Shown here one piece after another: positions 1 to 11,929 of a stretch of DNA of 64,000 nucleotides. The DNA lies in contig MU119303.1 in assembly GCA_014904845.1 (NCBI GenBank), forward strand, positions 1-64,000, in the 5' to 3' direction. This DNA is from Acephala macrosclerotiorum (Eukaryota > Ascomycota > Leotiomycetes > Helotiales > Mollisiaceae). Below the pieces are notes generated by a model. That model saw nothing but the letters and a program-made list of their open reading frames with translations. It had not been told where the DNA came from and ran no database searches. The first letter of the stretch is position 1; every line of letters starts with the position of its first letter. Position numbers and translations under genes: made by a program.

Positions 1-32
1 AATTCTAAGTATTTAATTAATATTAGTTTTTA

Positions 33-34
<2 letters not shown>

Positions 35-99
<65 letters not shown>
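35..99 (+). repeat. 65-nt uninterrupted poly-A tract
   Basis: Positions 35-99 are all A. It could be the tail scar of a non-LTR element, a slippage-prone homopolymer, or an assembly artefact. It lies at the window edge inside the AT-rich desert. Confidence 0.9.
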
Positions 100-100
<1 letters not shown>

Positions 101-3100
101 GCAAATTAAAATTTATATCGAAAAAACAAATATTTTATTATTGCGTATTTGATTTTTACGATTTGAATTATTATTACTTCGAAATATATTCTACGTATTT
201 TATTTTAAATTTTATTAAAATAAATTAATATTTTAATAATAAAAATAATATATTAATAAAAAAAAAAAATTAAATAATAAAAATAAATATATATTATATT
301 ATTTATTTTTCGATTCTATTGAAAATTTTTAAATATTTTCAAAAAATAATAAATAAAATCGAAAAACGTATAATTACGCGCAATATATTTAATTATTCGA
401 TAAAAATATATTATTATAAAAAAAAGAAAAAAAAAGAAATATATTAATTAAAAAATATATTTAAAAAAACTTTATTATATATTAATATAAATTTAATATT
501 ACAATATTAATAATAGAAATTCGAACAAAAAAATACTTTTTTTAATAATTTTTTTAATAATATTTTTAATAAATTGTTTTTATTTTATAAAATATAAAAA
601 GAAAATTATTATTTATTATAGAAATTTATTTTTATATTTTCGATTTTTATTATTGAAATATTACGTAATACGATAATTTAATTTATTGAATTATATTATT
701 TTTTTATTAATTTTTTTTTATATTATATTTTTTTTAAATCTCTCGAACTATTATTAATTTTTTTTCAAATCAATTTTTCTCGTACAATTTATTATATTAA
801 TTTCAATCAATATAATTATTAATATAAAAATATATTTATTGTTTTAAATTCGATATTATATGATATTAATACAATATATATACTATGTAATATTATTAAA
901 AGAAAATAAAATTGTCGCTTTTTAAATATTTTAAATTTTTTAATTTTTAATATTTTTAATTTTATTATTTCGATTATTTTATATACAATACCAAAAAATT
1001 CTTTATTTTTTAACGAATAAATATTAATCAATACTATATAATACTCGAATAAAAAATAGTTTAATTTTTAATTCGAAAATTTAATATTAACGATTTTAAT
1101 TAAAATTTACAATAAATTGACTCGTTTATTTTTTTAAATATCGATTATATTAATATACTCAACTCGAAAATATTTCTATACTCAACAATAATTATTACAA
1201 AAATTATTACTTTTTCAATTTAATATACACTTTAAAAACTTCGATTTTTTGACTTTAAAATTCGTTTCGTTTTTATCAATATACTTTCAATATTTAATAC
1301 TCGAAAAAAACTATATAAAAAAATCGTATATTTACGTAAAATCTCTTTTACAAATATTACATTTATTATTATCGATTTTTTTATTTCGTAATTTTACTCG
1401 ATTTCTTTTAACAAATAAAATCAAAATTTTTTTAAATTTTTTTAAATCGATTGTTTTTCAAATCTCTAGTACTATTATTGTATTATTGAATTCGAATTCG
1501 AAAATACACATATATATCGATTTACTTTAAATCAATTTCTAACAATCGAATAATATAATTTTAATAAATATAATTATTATAAAAATAATTTAAATTTCAA
1601 TAAAAATATATACTTCGAATTTCGTATTGAAAAAATAGAAAAATTGATATTTTATTATTTTACAATTTGTATTTCGAGTATTTTATACAATTAATTATTT
1701 AATAAAATCGTTATTTTTATTTATTTATTCGAAAAAAACTTTAAACAAAAATTTATAGATTATTTCTATATACTTTATATCGAACTTATTAAAAGTATCA
1801 AATCATAAAATAAATTTAATATAATAATTCAAAAAATAAAATTTAAAATAATACTAATATACGTTTCTTTTACTATTCGTTATTCAATATTTAATAAACG
1901 CTTTTTTATTGTAGAAAATGCGAATAAAATTTAATTTAAATATTTAATCGTCGTTTTATTATATATTCAATATACGACAATCGTTATAAAATCTATTAAA
2001 ACTCGAATATAAAATAACGCATAAAATACTTTAAAAAAAATTTGATATAATAATAAAAATAAAAATTTTAAACAAATTCCATTTTTCATTACTAGTTTAT
2101 TATTAAACAAAACTATAATTATTAAAATATTTCAAATTTTAATATTTTAATATTATATAAAATTGTTTATTTAATTAAATAAAATTAAAAAATTACTTGT
2201 AATTATAGTTTTTTTTTTTTTAATTTTTCATTTGTTATTATAATTAAACAAAATTTTATATAAATTTATTTAATCATTTTATAAAATCTTTAAAAATACT
2301 TTTTTGAAATTAATATAATATATCAATAAAAATATTCTTGTAAATATTAACGAACTTATATTTTCACGTAAAATTAATTATTAAATAAATTCAAATTAAA
2401 TCTTTTTTATTTATATTTTACTTTTTTTGTATTTCTATTTATTAAAACATTTAATTATATATTTAATATAATCAAAATTTTAAAATATTTTAAAATTTGT
2501 CTCGTAAAATTTAATATATTTCATATTATTAATTCGATTTAATTCTCGTAATAATTACAATTTTTTAATAATTAGTAAATAGATTGAAAATAATAAAATA
2601 ATATTATTATATTTCGTTGTTTGTATAACGAATTAATTAATTGATTTAAACAAATATTTACAATTTTAATATTTAAATTAATAATAAATTTAAATCAAAC
2701 AAAAAAATATAAACTTTCAAAAATAATATTTATATATATATAATAAAAAAAAATTTAATAACGTACACTATATTATTATTAAACTTTTTAATAATATTTT
2801 TCAAAATTAAAAAAAATTCAATTAAAAATATTAACAAAATATTTTACTATTAATGAATTCTTTTTACGAAATTTCTAATTTAAATATAAACAAATCAAAT
2901 TAATTAATTTTCTTATAAATATATTATCAAAATTTTATCTATAAAAATAATAATTAATACAATTATTATATCAAAAAATAATTCTTTTTACAAATTCTAC
3001 TATTAATTTGTTATATACATTTTATTATATATTTTTGAATTATTAATATTATAAAACTTTTGTATTAAAATCTAAATAAAATCGTTTTTAAAAAAACGAT

Positions 3101-4936
3101 AATCTAATAAAAATTTTAAATATTATATAATTAAACGAAATAAAAACGTATATATTTGTAATTTATTATTTTTAACTTGATTCAATACAACAATTTTTTG
3201 CTTTTTCTATCAATTTTTATTAGAGATATCGTATGAAATATTATATATATTTCGTATTAAATTAATATAATTTCGTATTACATTAAAAATTTTTCGTATT
3301 TCGATATAAAATTTAAAATTTTTAAAAAAAAATTTATTTTTATTTTTATTATATTTAATTTTTGCGAATTAAAACGTTAAATTCCAATTATATTTAAAAG
3401 TAAATAATTACTACGAATTTTCTTTTAATATTATTAATAGAATTAATAATTTTTTTTTTTATTTCAAATTATTTTTCGTATAAATTGATTTGAAAAATAA
3501 TTATTATTTTTATTTTATTCGAAATATATAAATACAATTTTCGATTTTATTTCAAATATTATTTTTATTATACTAATAATATATTTAATATTATTAAATT
3601 TATAAATAAATTTATTTCAAAATTCTATTATAAAAATATCAAATATCGATTTATTAATATTATTAATAAATTTGTTTTCAATAATTTTTTCTTCAATAAA
3701 TTTATTTTCAATCAAATTTTCAATAAATTTTTTTTCAATTAAATTATTTGCGATTAATAAAATATTTATATACATATTTTGAATTCGAAAAATTTTAACA
3801 AATATCAATATAATAAACTTTATACTTAAATCGTAAATTGATATTACTAAAATATATTATTTAAATAATTTATATAAAAATATTATTGAAAAAAAAAATA
3901 ATTAATATAATTTTTTATATATAATAATTATAAATATTATTTGATCGTTTTTATTTTCATTAACGAGAAAATAGTTTTTATTTGATTCGTTATTGTTTAT
4001 TAATAAAAAATTGTTATTTTCCAAAAAAATTAATTATTAACGTATTGTTTAATATTTGTACAAAACAATTTTACGTTTTCGTTTGCGTTTAATATTGAAA
4101 TTTTTGTATTTATATCGAAACAAATTATTTAAAAATTTTATTAATTTTAAATATTTTTTATAATAAATTTGATTTCGTATTATTATTATAATTAAAAAAT
4201 TAATAAATTAAAAAAATAATATTTTTAATTTTGTAATATAATAAAATATAAAATTGTAATTTGTACGCAATAATTTTAATATAGATTTTATTTTACAATC
4301 TTAATAAATAATATATTTCTAATAACGTTTTATATTAAATACTTTAAAACGAATTCGAGAATATTTCGTATATTTTTTTTTTTTAAAAAAGAATTTTTTT
4401 TACGAAATTAAAATTTTTTTTTTTTGATATAATCGATTCGAGTATTAATTTTTATTATTAAAAATCGCTAATAAAATTTTAATTTATATAATTTGTTGTT
4501 TTATATATATATTGAAAAATTTACAAATTCGATTTTATTTTAAACAAAAAAAAATAAAACGATCGAAAAAAAAACGCGAAATTAAAACGTATATTCAATC
4601 GATTTATTTTAAAACAATAATATTAAAAAATAGTTTAAATACTTATATTAAATTTCTTTTATATTTTCAAAATATTAAAAAAAATTTTACAAAAAAACTT
4701 TTAAAAAATGAAAATATTTTATCAAATCTCAAAAAAATTCAACAATTAAATAATACAAAATATAAAAATTATATTACTATATTTATTATACGTTTTTATT
4801 CAATTAATTAATTTAATTATTCGTTCGAAAAAAAATCGAATTAACAATTGAAAAAATTGGCATTTAATAATTATGAAATTTATTTAATTTCAAGTAAATT
4901 CAATAAAATAAAAAATATTTAATTTGTAAAGTAATT

Positions 4937-4938
4937 TC

Positions 4939-4973
<35 letters not shown>
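4937..4973 (+). repeat. (AAT)n microsatellite
   Basis: About twelve consecutive AAT/ATA trinucleotides inside the AT-rich desert. Nothing suggests a function. Confidence 0.85.
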
Positions 4974-4974
<1 letters not shown>

Positions 4975-5804
4975 GACAATATATACGCAAATATTGATCG
5001 AGTTTTTAGTACTAAAAGATTTAAATAAAATATTAAAATTCTTTTTCAAAAAAATTTTAATTTTTTTATTTCGTAAAATAATATAAATATATTAAACGAA
5101 TAATAATAAAATTTTAAAAACTAATAAAAAAGTGATTATTAAATTCATTTTATTATTATTTTTTTTAAATCAAAAAAATTATTTGTATTTAAAAAAAGCG
5201 TTTAATAATTAGTAAAAAATATTTAAAAATAATAATATTTTTAATTATTTTTACGAAAAAAAATAATAATTATTTTTTATTAAATTGAATATTAATTATT
5301 AGTAAAAATTCAAATTTTATTATTAAACAATTAAAGAAATTATTAGTAAATATATTTTAAATAAAAACAATTTTTTTTATTTTTGAAAAAAGAAATTGAA
5401 ATAATAATAATAAAACTTTTTAAATTTAATAAATATTTAATAAAAAAATAATAAATTAATTAATTACAAATTTATTAAATACAATTACGAAGTAATTTAT
5501 TAAATATAATTACAAAATGGATTTTTTTTCTTTTTATTATATTTAAGTTTTTACTTTTTATTTTAATTTAATTTTTTATTAATTTATTTAAATATTCGAA
5601 ATTATTTTTAAAGATTGAAAATATTATTAAAAGTTTTATTGAAATTACTACGAAAATTGAAATAAAATTAATTTTAATAAAAATAAACTAATTATTTATT
5701 TCTTTGTATTAGTTTACTTTTTGAAAAATGTCGTCGTACGATATATTATTAATTCTTTTGAAAGAATCGATGAAAAGTAATAAAAAAGTCTATAAATTAA
5801 TTAG

Positions 5805-6140
5805 TTTATTTCGATGTAAAAATGAAATTATATTTTTTAACAATTTAAAAATAATTGAATTTGATACATTCGAATCGCGAATAAGAAATTATAAATTGAT
5901 CAATTAATTTCGAGTAAAAGTAAAAATGTATATTTTAATAATTTGAAAGTAAAAAAATTTGAATATCGAAAAAAATTTAAATTTTATTAATATATTTCAA
6001 AGTAAAAATAAGAGTATATTTTCTAATAATTTGAAAATAAAATAAGTAAAATTGAAAACAAATAATTAATAACGATTAATATATTTCGAAATAAAAGTAA
6101 AAGTGTATTTTTTAATAGTTTGAAAGTAAATAAATTTTTT
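5805..6140 (+). repeat. Four degenerate tandem repeats of about 85-97 bp
   Basis: A motif of the form ATTTCGA-GTAAAAGT-n-GTATATTTT-TAATAATTTGAAAGTAAA recurs with its start near 5,808, 5,907, 5,990 and 6,082. Copies differ by substitutions and small indels. It looks like a minisatellite or the tandem part of an older repeat that survived the AT drift. Confidence 0.55.
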
Positions 6141-8602
6141 CAATTTTTTACGATTGTAATAAATTATATAATTGTTTAATAAATATTGAAATTGTATTTG
6201 TTTATTTAAAAATAAAGTTTTTTAACGTCGAGAAATAATATGAACGTAAAATCGTAATACGATTATAATATAATGAAGTGAAATTTTATTGTAATAATAA
6301 TAAAATCGACGATAATAATAATAACGAAATCGTAAATAATTTTAATTATAAATTAATTACAAAAATCAAAAATTGAAAAAAAAATAATTAATAATCAATT
6401 TTAAACAAAACGAAAAAAGTTTTAATAAAAACAAAATTGCGAAAAAAAGAGTAAATAAATAAAACTATAAATAATAAGTAAATTTAAAGTAGATCGAGAA
6501 AAATTAATAAAAAAAAAAATTTATAATTGTTGTAATTAATTTTTAAAAAATTGTAAAATTCGAGAAATCGTAATCTCGATATAAAAATAATTAATATTAA
6601 AATTAAAATTAATCAAATTATTATATTAATAAAAAAAAAAAAAATAACAAAAGTAAATAAAAATTTGATTATATGTAGTAATATAAATTATTAAACGTTA
6701 TATTATTGTCGTAAAAAAACAAATTTATTCGATAATATTTAAAAATATAATTTTTTTTATCAATTGTAAATAAAGTAATTTTGTGCGTCGTATATTTTAA
6801 TAATTATATAATTAAAAAATTAAAATTAAAATATTTAAATTTATATTAATCGTATAAATTATTTTATAATAATTTTTTAATTATAGTATTATTAATAATA
6901 AAATTATACGATTTTTTTAAAAAAACATCGAATAATATTCGAAAGATTTTAAAATTTCAATTATTAATATTAATTTGTTTTCGTATAATAATTAAATTAA
7001 TAATATTAAATTTTACGAATAAAAATAAATTTATATTTTAATTTTTTAAATTTTATTTTTTTTTTTTATTTTTTTTTTTTTTTTTTTTTTTATTAATTTA
7101 TCATTTTTTTTATTACGTTTCAAATGATTTCCTTTAATAATTAATTGTTTATTTATTGAAAATTTATTTAAAATTTGTTTTTTATATAAAATAATTTTAT
7201 TAAATAATTTTTTTAATATTTTCATTAAATAATTATTCAATTGAAAAGCGATCAATATTTATATTCGCGTTTTTATTAAAGAAATAATAAACGTACAAAA
7301 TATTGTATTTATACAAGTATTAACGACAATAAAAAAAAATTAAATAAAAACGAAAAAAAAATAAATTCGTGCAATTGTACGATTCGATAAGCGATTGAAT
7401 ACAATGTTGAAACGATTCGAGAAACGGTTAAATTAAATGTTGTAATCGTTTAAAAGTATAACGAAAATTTTAATAGATTATAATAATATTTTTATTTGTT
7501 TTCAAAAAATAAATACTCGATTAAATACAATCGAGACGCGTTTAAATACTTTGAAAAAAAATTAATAAATTGTTGAAATGCGTTTAAATATTATAAAAAA
7601 AAGTTAATAATAAAATAAATTTCGAATAAATACTATATATATTACTTTTTCTCAATTTATTTTTTCTTGGTTTCAATTTAATATTTATTTAAGCGTTACA
7701 ATAGTTTTACGTAAAATTTTAATAGTAAAATTTTTTACAATCAATCAAAAGTACAATTTACATTATTAATTCATATAAATACTTACGTATATATTATCGA
7801 GTTTTTTGAATTAACGTGTAATTTTAATAATTTGAATAATATATATATTCAATTCATTAAAATAAAATCGATTACTAATTTTTTTAAATAATATTTTTAT
7901 ATAATTTCTCTTATAAATTGACGTTATAAATTACGATCGTAGATTTAAAAATACAAAGAAACGAGTATTATTTCGAGAAATAATTAATTTGATTTAATAA
8001 AAGCGTTATATTTTATAAGTATTTATATCGAGTTTTAATCGAAATTTAATATCGTAAATATTAATTTATAATAAATTCGAGTACATTTTTATAAATATTA
8101 CAATTTATTAAATAATTTTCATCGAAATCGAAAATACTTATTATTGTTTTTGTATTTTATAGAAATAAATTAATTATTAATTATCAATACTATTATAAAA
8201 CATACAAAAAATAATTATCGCAATAAAATATAATTAGAATTTTATTAGCAATTTATTAATAATACTGGATTAATTGATCAAATATTAATAGTATTCAATT
8301 AACAAACGATTAATATACTATTAATACTATTAATACATTCGTTTAAATATAAAATCCTTGACAAAAAATATTTTTCTCGATATTTTTATAATATAAATTT
8401 TCTAATAAAATAATATATAATTACGAAATTATTTAATAAAAAAAAAAATATTATAAAAAATATAAAAAAAAATTTATTATATAAAAATTAAAAATTAATT
8501 AATATAATTTAATTCGATTTAATATAATTTATTAAATTTAATTTTTATATTATAATTTTATAAAATAAATTATTTTTTATTATATATACAATTTTTTAAT
8601 AG

Positions 8603-8682
8603 TTTATAAATATTATAAATATTATAAGTATTATAAATATTATAAGTATTTTAAATATTTTAAATATTTTAAACATTTAAAA
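8603..8682 (+). repeat. Decamer-like tandem AT repeat next to the desert border
   Basis: TATAAATATT units repeat with A/G and A/T variants (TATAAGTATT, TTTAAATATT) for about 80 bp, ending roughly 30 bp before the composition switches. Confidence 0.7.
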
Positions 8683-8715
8683 TATTAATTTTTTTTATAA
8701 TTTTAAATTAAACTC

Positions 8716-9642
8716 GTTTTCGCCGGATATTAAAAGTATTATAAGCAGTCCTCGGCGCTTAGGAATCACGTTCCAGTTTTGCCGTTGAGATCGCTTTCGA
8801 CGCCGGTCCGTCTATTATAGCTCTTATTTTTAACTCTTTTTTACTTACTTTGACTCACCCAAAATCGCCGGTAAAGCAGTTCTGCTTACCTTTCTAAATA
8901 GAAACAGATTTTCTTCACGTCAGGATTGACGTGTGATAATCACCTGTAATGACATATCTTGAAGTTTGCTAGTTTCAATCTCCCAGCCCTGCCTGAAGTT
9001 TCTGACTCTCTTTTATCCTGGTAGAACTCTCATCACATATGATGCCCACCCCATTCTCGCTAGTTTGAAAAGTCCCAGACAAGGTTAGGAGCTTAAACCC
9101 GCTGTTCGAGTCCCTGAATTGGTTGTTCCCGACCCCTCTTTCAACGTCCCGAATTTATGCCAATGGACACTGAAATTGCTGGAGTTCTCGTAAATCTGGT
9201 TTGTTGCAGCTTCCTATGCCCCGCCCTCTCAAATCGTTGCCTTCGGTCCGATTCAAAGAGAAACTGTGTCGTATTCCGTGTAAATTGTTATGTGGCATTA
9301 CGGTATGACTTCGAGCGGAACCTGCGTGCTAGTCCCATCAAGGTCAAAATTCTCGCTTGCGCCCCTAGAAGCAGTATGAGATGCTTAGAAAACATTGTCA
9401 TCCCGCAAAATAGCATCAAGGTGGCAACGATGAGATATTCATGACCTCATAATAAAAGGTATTTTTTACAAACCCCTTTCTGCGCAAAATATCACTCGGA
9501 AGCTCCTTCAGCTCTTTCGCTTCGTAATAATAGTTGGGGATGTTTTCGAAAGTTGGCATCCAGGGTTTCTGAATTACACTCGTTTCTATATCTCAGAATT
9601 AGAATTAGCTCACACTCATTTTTGAAACAACGATCCTTCACG
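8716..9642. other. Border region, no supported gene
   Basis: Composition becomes balanced here. A 95-codon open frame (9157-9444, plus strand) is the only sizeable one. It has no recognisable domain or signal peptide, so I do not call it. The stretch probably holds the upstream region of the gene starting at 9,643. Confidence 0.5.
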
Positions 9643-10295
9643 ATGCAATTCTCTATGACAAATGCCCTGGCTGCCATAATTTTGGCAGCCACATCCGTCA
9701 AAGCTAGCGTTATCGTCCAGAATGAGTAATTATCTGAATTATCACTTGAAACCCTCATTCTGACTTCATCTAGCCTAGACTATCCCATTTGGGTCTCCGA
9801 CGTTCGTGGCGGAGATGAGGGATGCGGAGACGAGAAACAGCAGATCGTCAACGTTTTCAAATTAGAAAGTTACGAGCAGGTCGAGCTTCCCTGGGCTGAT
9901 GTCGGTTGTGGCAATGCAGTCAAGGTTGCCAAGGTCGACGGTACTTCAAGCGGACACTTTGCCTTCGAATACACCAGAACGGAAGGAGCTGTGGAGGTTT
10001 ACTTCAATTTGAGCGACATTGACGGCAATGGACCTGGCCAGACAGGAACTACTTTCATTGACGCAGACGTCCTTTTGAAGCCTTCTGGAGAGACGGAGTG
10101 GCTCTGCAACGTTGACGAGCTTCACTGTGCTGCCGGACAGGTATGCGAGCACGCATATCAGTGGGATCATGACGATACAAAAGTCAAGGTATTCCGCCAA
10201 GTCTTGACACTTCTATCTCATGAACTTACATCTCATAGTCCTGCAATCACAATGCCGACGACTGGGTCATTCATTTTATGAGCCTCGAAAACTAG
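9643..10295 (+). CDS. Small secreted cysteine-containing protein, Bys1/thaumatin-like pattern
   Basis: A three-exon model: 9643-9725, 9774-10188, 10239-10295, giving 184 residues. Intron 1 (48 bp) starts GTAATT, has a CTGAC branch site and ends CTAG. Intron 2 (50 bp) starts GTATTC and ends CATAG. Both joins keep frame. Residues 1-21 form a signal peptide (MQFSMTNALAAIILAATSV...). The mature part starts VIVQNDLDYPIWVSDV and later has FEYT, VYFNLSDIDG, VLLKPSGE and DDTKVKSC, with six cysteines. This order (N-terminal V-N-P-W strand, central Y/F-N-L-S-D, C-terminal K-V-K-x-C) resembles fungal Bys1/CalA antigenic thaumatin-like secreted proteins. That family call is from memory and moderate. It is the first gene after the AT-rich desert, a common place for fungal secreted effectors. 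No single open frame reveals it. Confidence 0.65.
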
Positions 10296-10752
10296 AGAGG
10301 TGTAAAAATGGCTGTTGCGACTGACACTGTGGACTTCGTCAAACGAGACCACACCAGCAACAGCAACAGCGCGGGAGGTTCGCGGCCACTCGCTCAGACA
10401 TGAGTGATTGGTTCTGAAGCGAAAGAGCTTGTAATGGACCAAAAATAGCTAGAGATTTCGGCGCTAATCGTAGCTCAAATCGAAGCCATTAAAAGTTTCC
10501 TTTAGTCACAATCGATATCGTGAAACTGACACTTACCGTTCATAAATTGCGGTCACTTGGCCGCTCATTATCCGTTGGGAAATGGACGGGAACAATGGCG
10601 AAGGTTCATGGTTCTGGTGGGCAAGTCGGTCCGTTTCGCAATCCCCACCAATTTTTCCTGTAACGCCAGCCAAGCTCTCCTGCCCAAAAATTTGGCATCT
10701 GAAAACATTCACAACTATTGTCAGCCACTTTCCAAGAGCAAGTTTCGCCAAG

Positions 10753-11056
10753 GTGAAACTCACCCCGATCATCGCAACCGTCATCATGGCATTCGCCTCC
10801 TGCCCAACAGTTTCGGCCTACATAACGCCAGGTCAGCTAATCATAATAAACAGGTAAGTTTTTAGCTCCTCACCGCACTTATCTCCCAAACTAAGCCTAC
10901 ATACTCAACTCAAGCCATCCTTTCAAAATGGGAGCCGCAAGCGAGCTCGAGCTTGGGATCCGTGATCGCACCTTCAACGGCAACTGTTACAACAGTCGGG
11001 TTTTATATACAATTCGCTTGGGGAATAAATCATTCTATCCATGGCTAGGTGACTAG
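10753..11056 (+). pseudogene. Candidate small secreted protein with GTG in place of ATG
   Basis: Two segments, 10753-10853 and 10915-11056, joined by a 61-bp intron (GTAAGT donor, CTCAAG end), give about 80 residues in one frame. The first segment reads KLTPIIATVIMAFASCPTVSA after the first codon: a good signal peptide with an A-x-A-like cleavage site. The first codon is GTG in an otherwise typical start context (CAAG-GTG-AAA). The next in-frame ATG (10786) would remove half of the signal sequence. The mature part has Cys in an N-G-N-C-Y motif and ends at TAG. No family is recognised. It may be a real gene with an upstream start exon, or a gene that lost its start codon. Confidence 0.35.
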
Positions 11057-11929
11057 CCAAAACACCGGAGGGCAGTGCGACCATCATCGATCGCTGCTGC
11101 TTCAGAATACTGCGGGATGCGAAGTGAAGTGGATGTGGGCCCGGATGCAGAAGTAAATAGACAGCATGATTGTTATGATGTCGGCTGCTTCAGAGCTGAG
11201 GGTTGTAATGAGCTGGCTGTTTTAAAGCAGAGGCATATTGAATGGGTACGCTATGAGAATTCTGGGATAAAGTCTGTAATACACGTAGCTAGAGCCGTAG
11301 ATCCCGAGGATGCAACGCCGGACAAGGGAGAAAGCTCTTGAAATTAAATGCCGCTCAGTAATATTTAGCTTCATAACCCGAAAAATCCAGACATGAGGCC
11401 TATACACCCATCTTGCGTTTGAGATTTTGGCACTTGCCATCATTCTTGTCAGTTGCTTGACCAAACCCCTCACTTTGCGCACTCTCATCACACTGCAATG
11501 ACAGCTTCGTTCGAATCATTCCATTTCAATTTCAGTAGCACAGATAACGTAAGAATATAATGTATTCAACAGACCAGTCTGACCTCCCAATTACTCCACC
11601 ACCTCATTCCAATATTGATAAACGTGATTAAAAACGAGCCAACGAGATTCGTTAACATCGTTACTTACTTTTTCGCAAGCATTGGGCTGCGGCGAACGTA
11701 TTGCTGCTGCCACCTTCCACCCCGCAGCAAAAGCTTCCTCCTCTTCTCTCGTCCATCGCCTGAGCCCAGCTCTTCTCAGCTCTGCTGTAATTTCAATCTC
11801 AATTCTGGCAGAGAAAGAAAGTTTCAAGGAGCCTCCTGCTTCCACTTCCGCCTTCCATCTGTACTCACTTTTTGACAATCTAACCCCCCTCAACCACGGG
11901 CCCATGGCGTCGGCCCGGGATGTTTTTGT
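11057..11929. other. Intergenic, no supported gene
   Basis: An 88-codon open frame (11075-11341, plus strand) with four cysteines has no signal peptide or family resemblance and is not called. The right part is the 3' flank of the minus-strand gene ending at 11,930. Confidence 0.5.

Larger units (their letters stand above)
1..8715. repeat. AT-rich, RIP-like gene desert
   Basis: Almost entirely A and T. The remaining C and G sit disproportionately in CpG, with very few CC or GG pairs. No open frame has protein-like composition; the short frames present are Lys/Ile/Asn/Phe runs dictated by base composition. This is the usual appearance of ascomycete repeats after repeat-induced point mutation (CpA to TpA), fused into an AT isochore. 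I cannot identify the original repeat family. The block ends sharply near 8,715, where balanced composition begins, and it runs off the left edge of the window. Confidence 0.85.

Noticed and set aside
819..7255. Short open frames in the AT desert (e.g. 1249-1530, 4512-4811)
   Set aside because: Their Lys/Ile/Asn/Phe composition follows from base composition; they have no domain, no start context and no conservation signal.
9090..9120. tRNA T-loop-like GTTCGAGTCCC
   Set aside because: No acceptor stem or anticodon arm can be built around it.
9157..9444. 95-codon plus-strand frame near the desert edge
   Set aside because: No signal peptide, domain or splice partner; the neighbouring secreted-protein gene explains the region better.
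11075..11341. 88-codon plus-strand frame with four cysteines
   Set aside because: No signal sequence and no recognisable motif; could be an exon of an unknown gene but nothing supports it.
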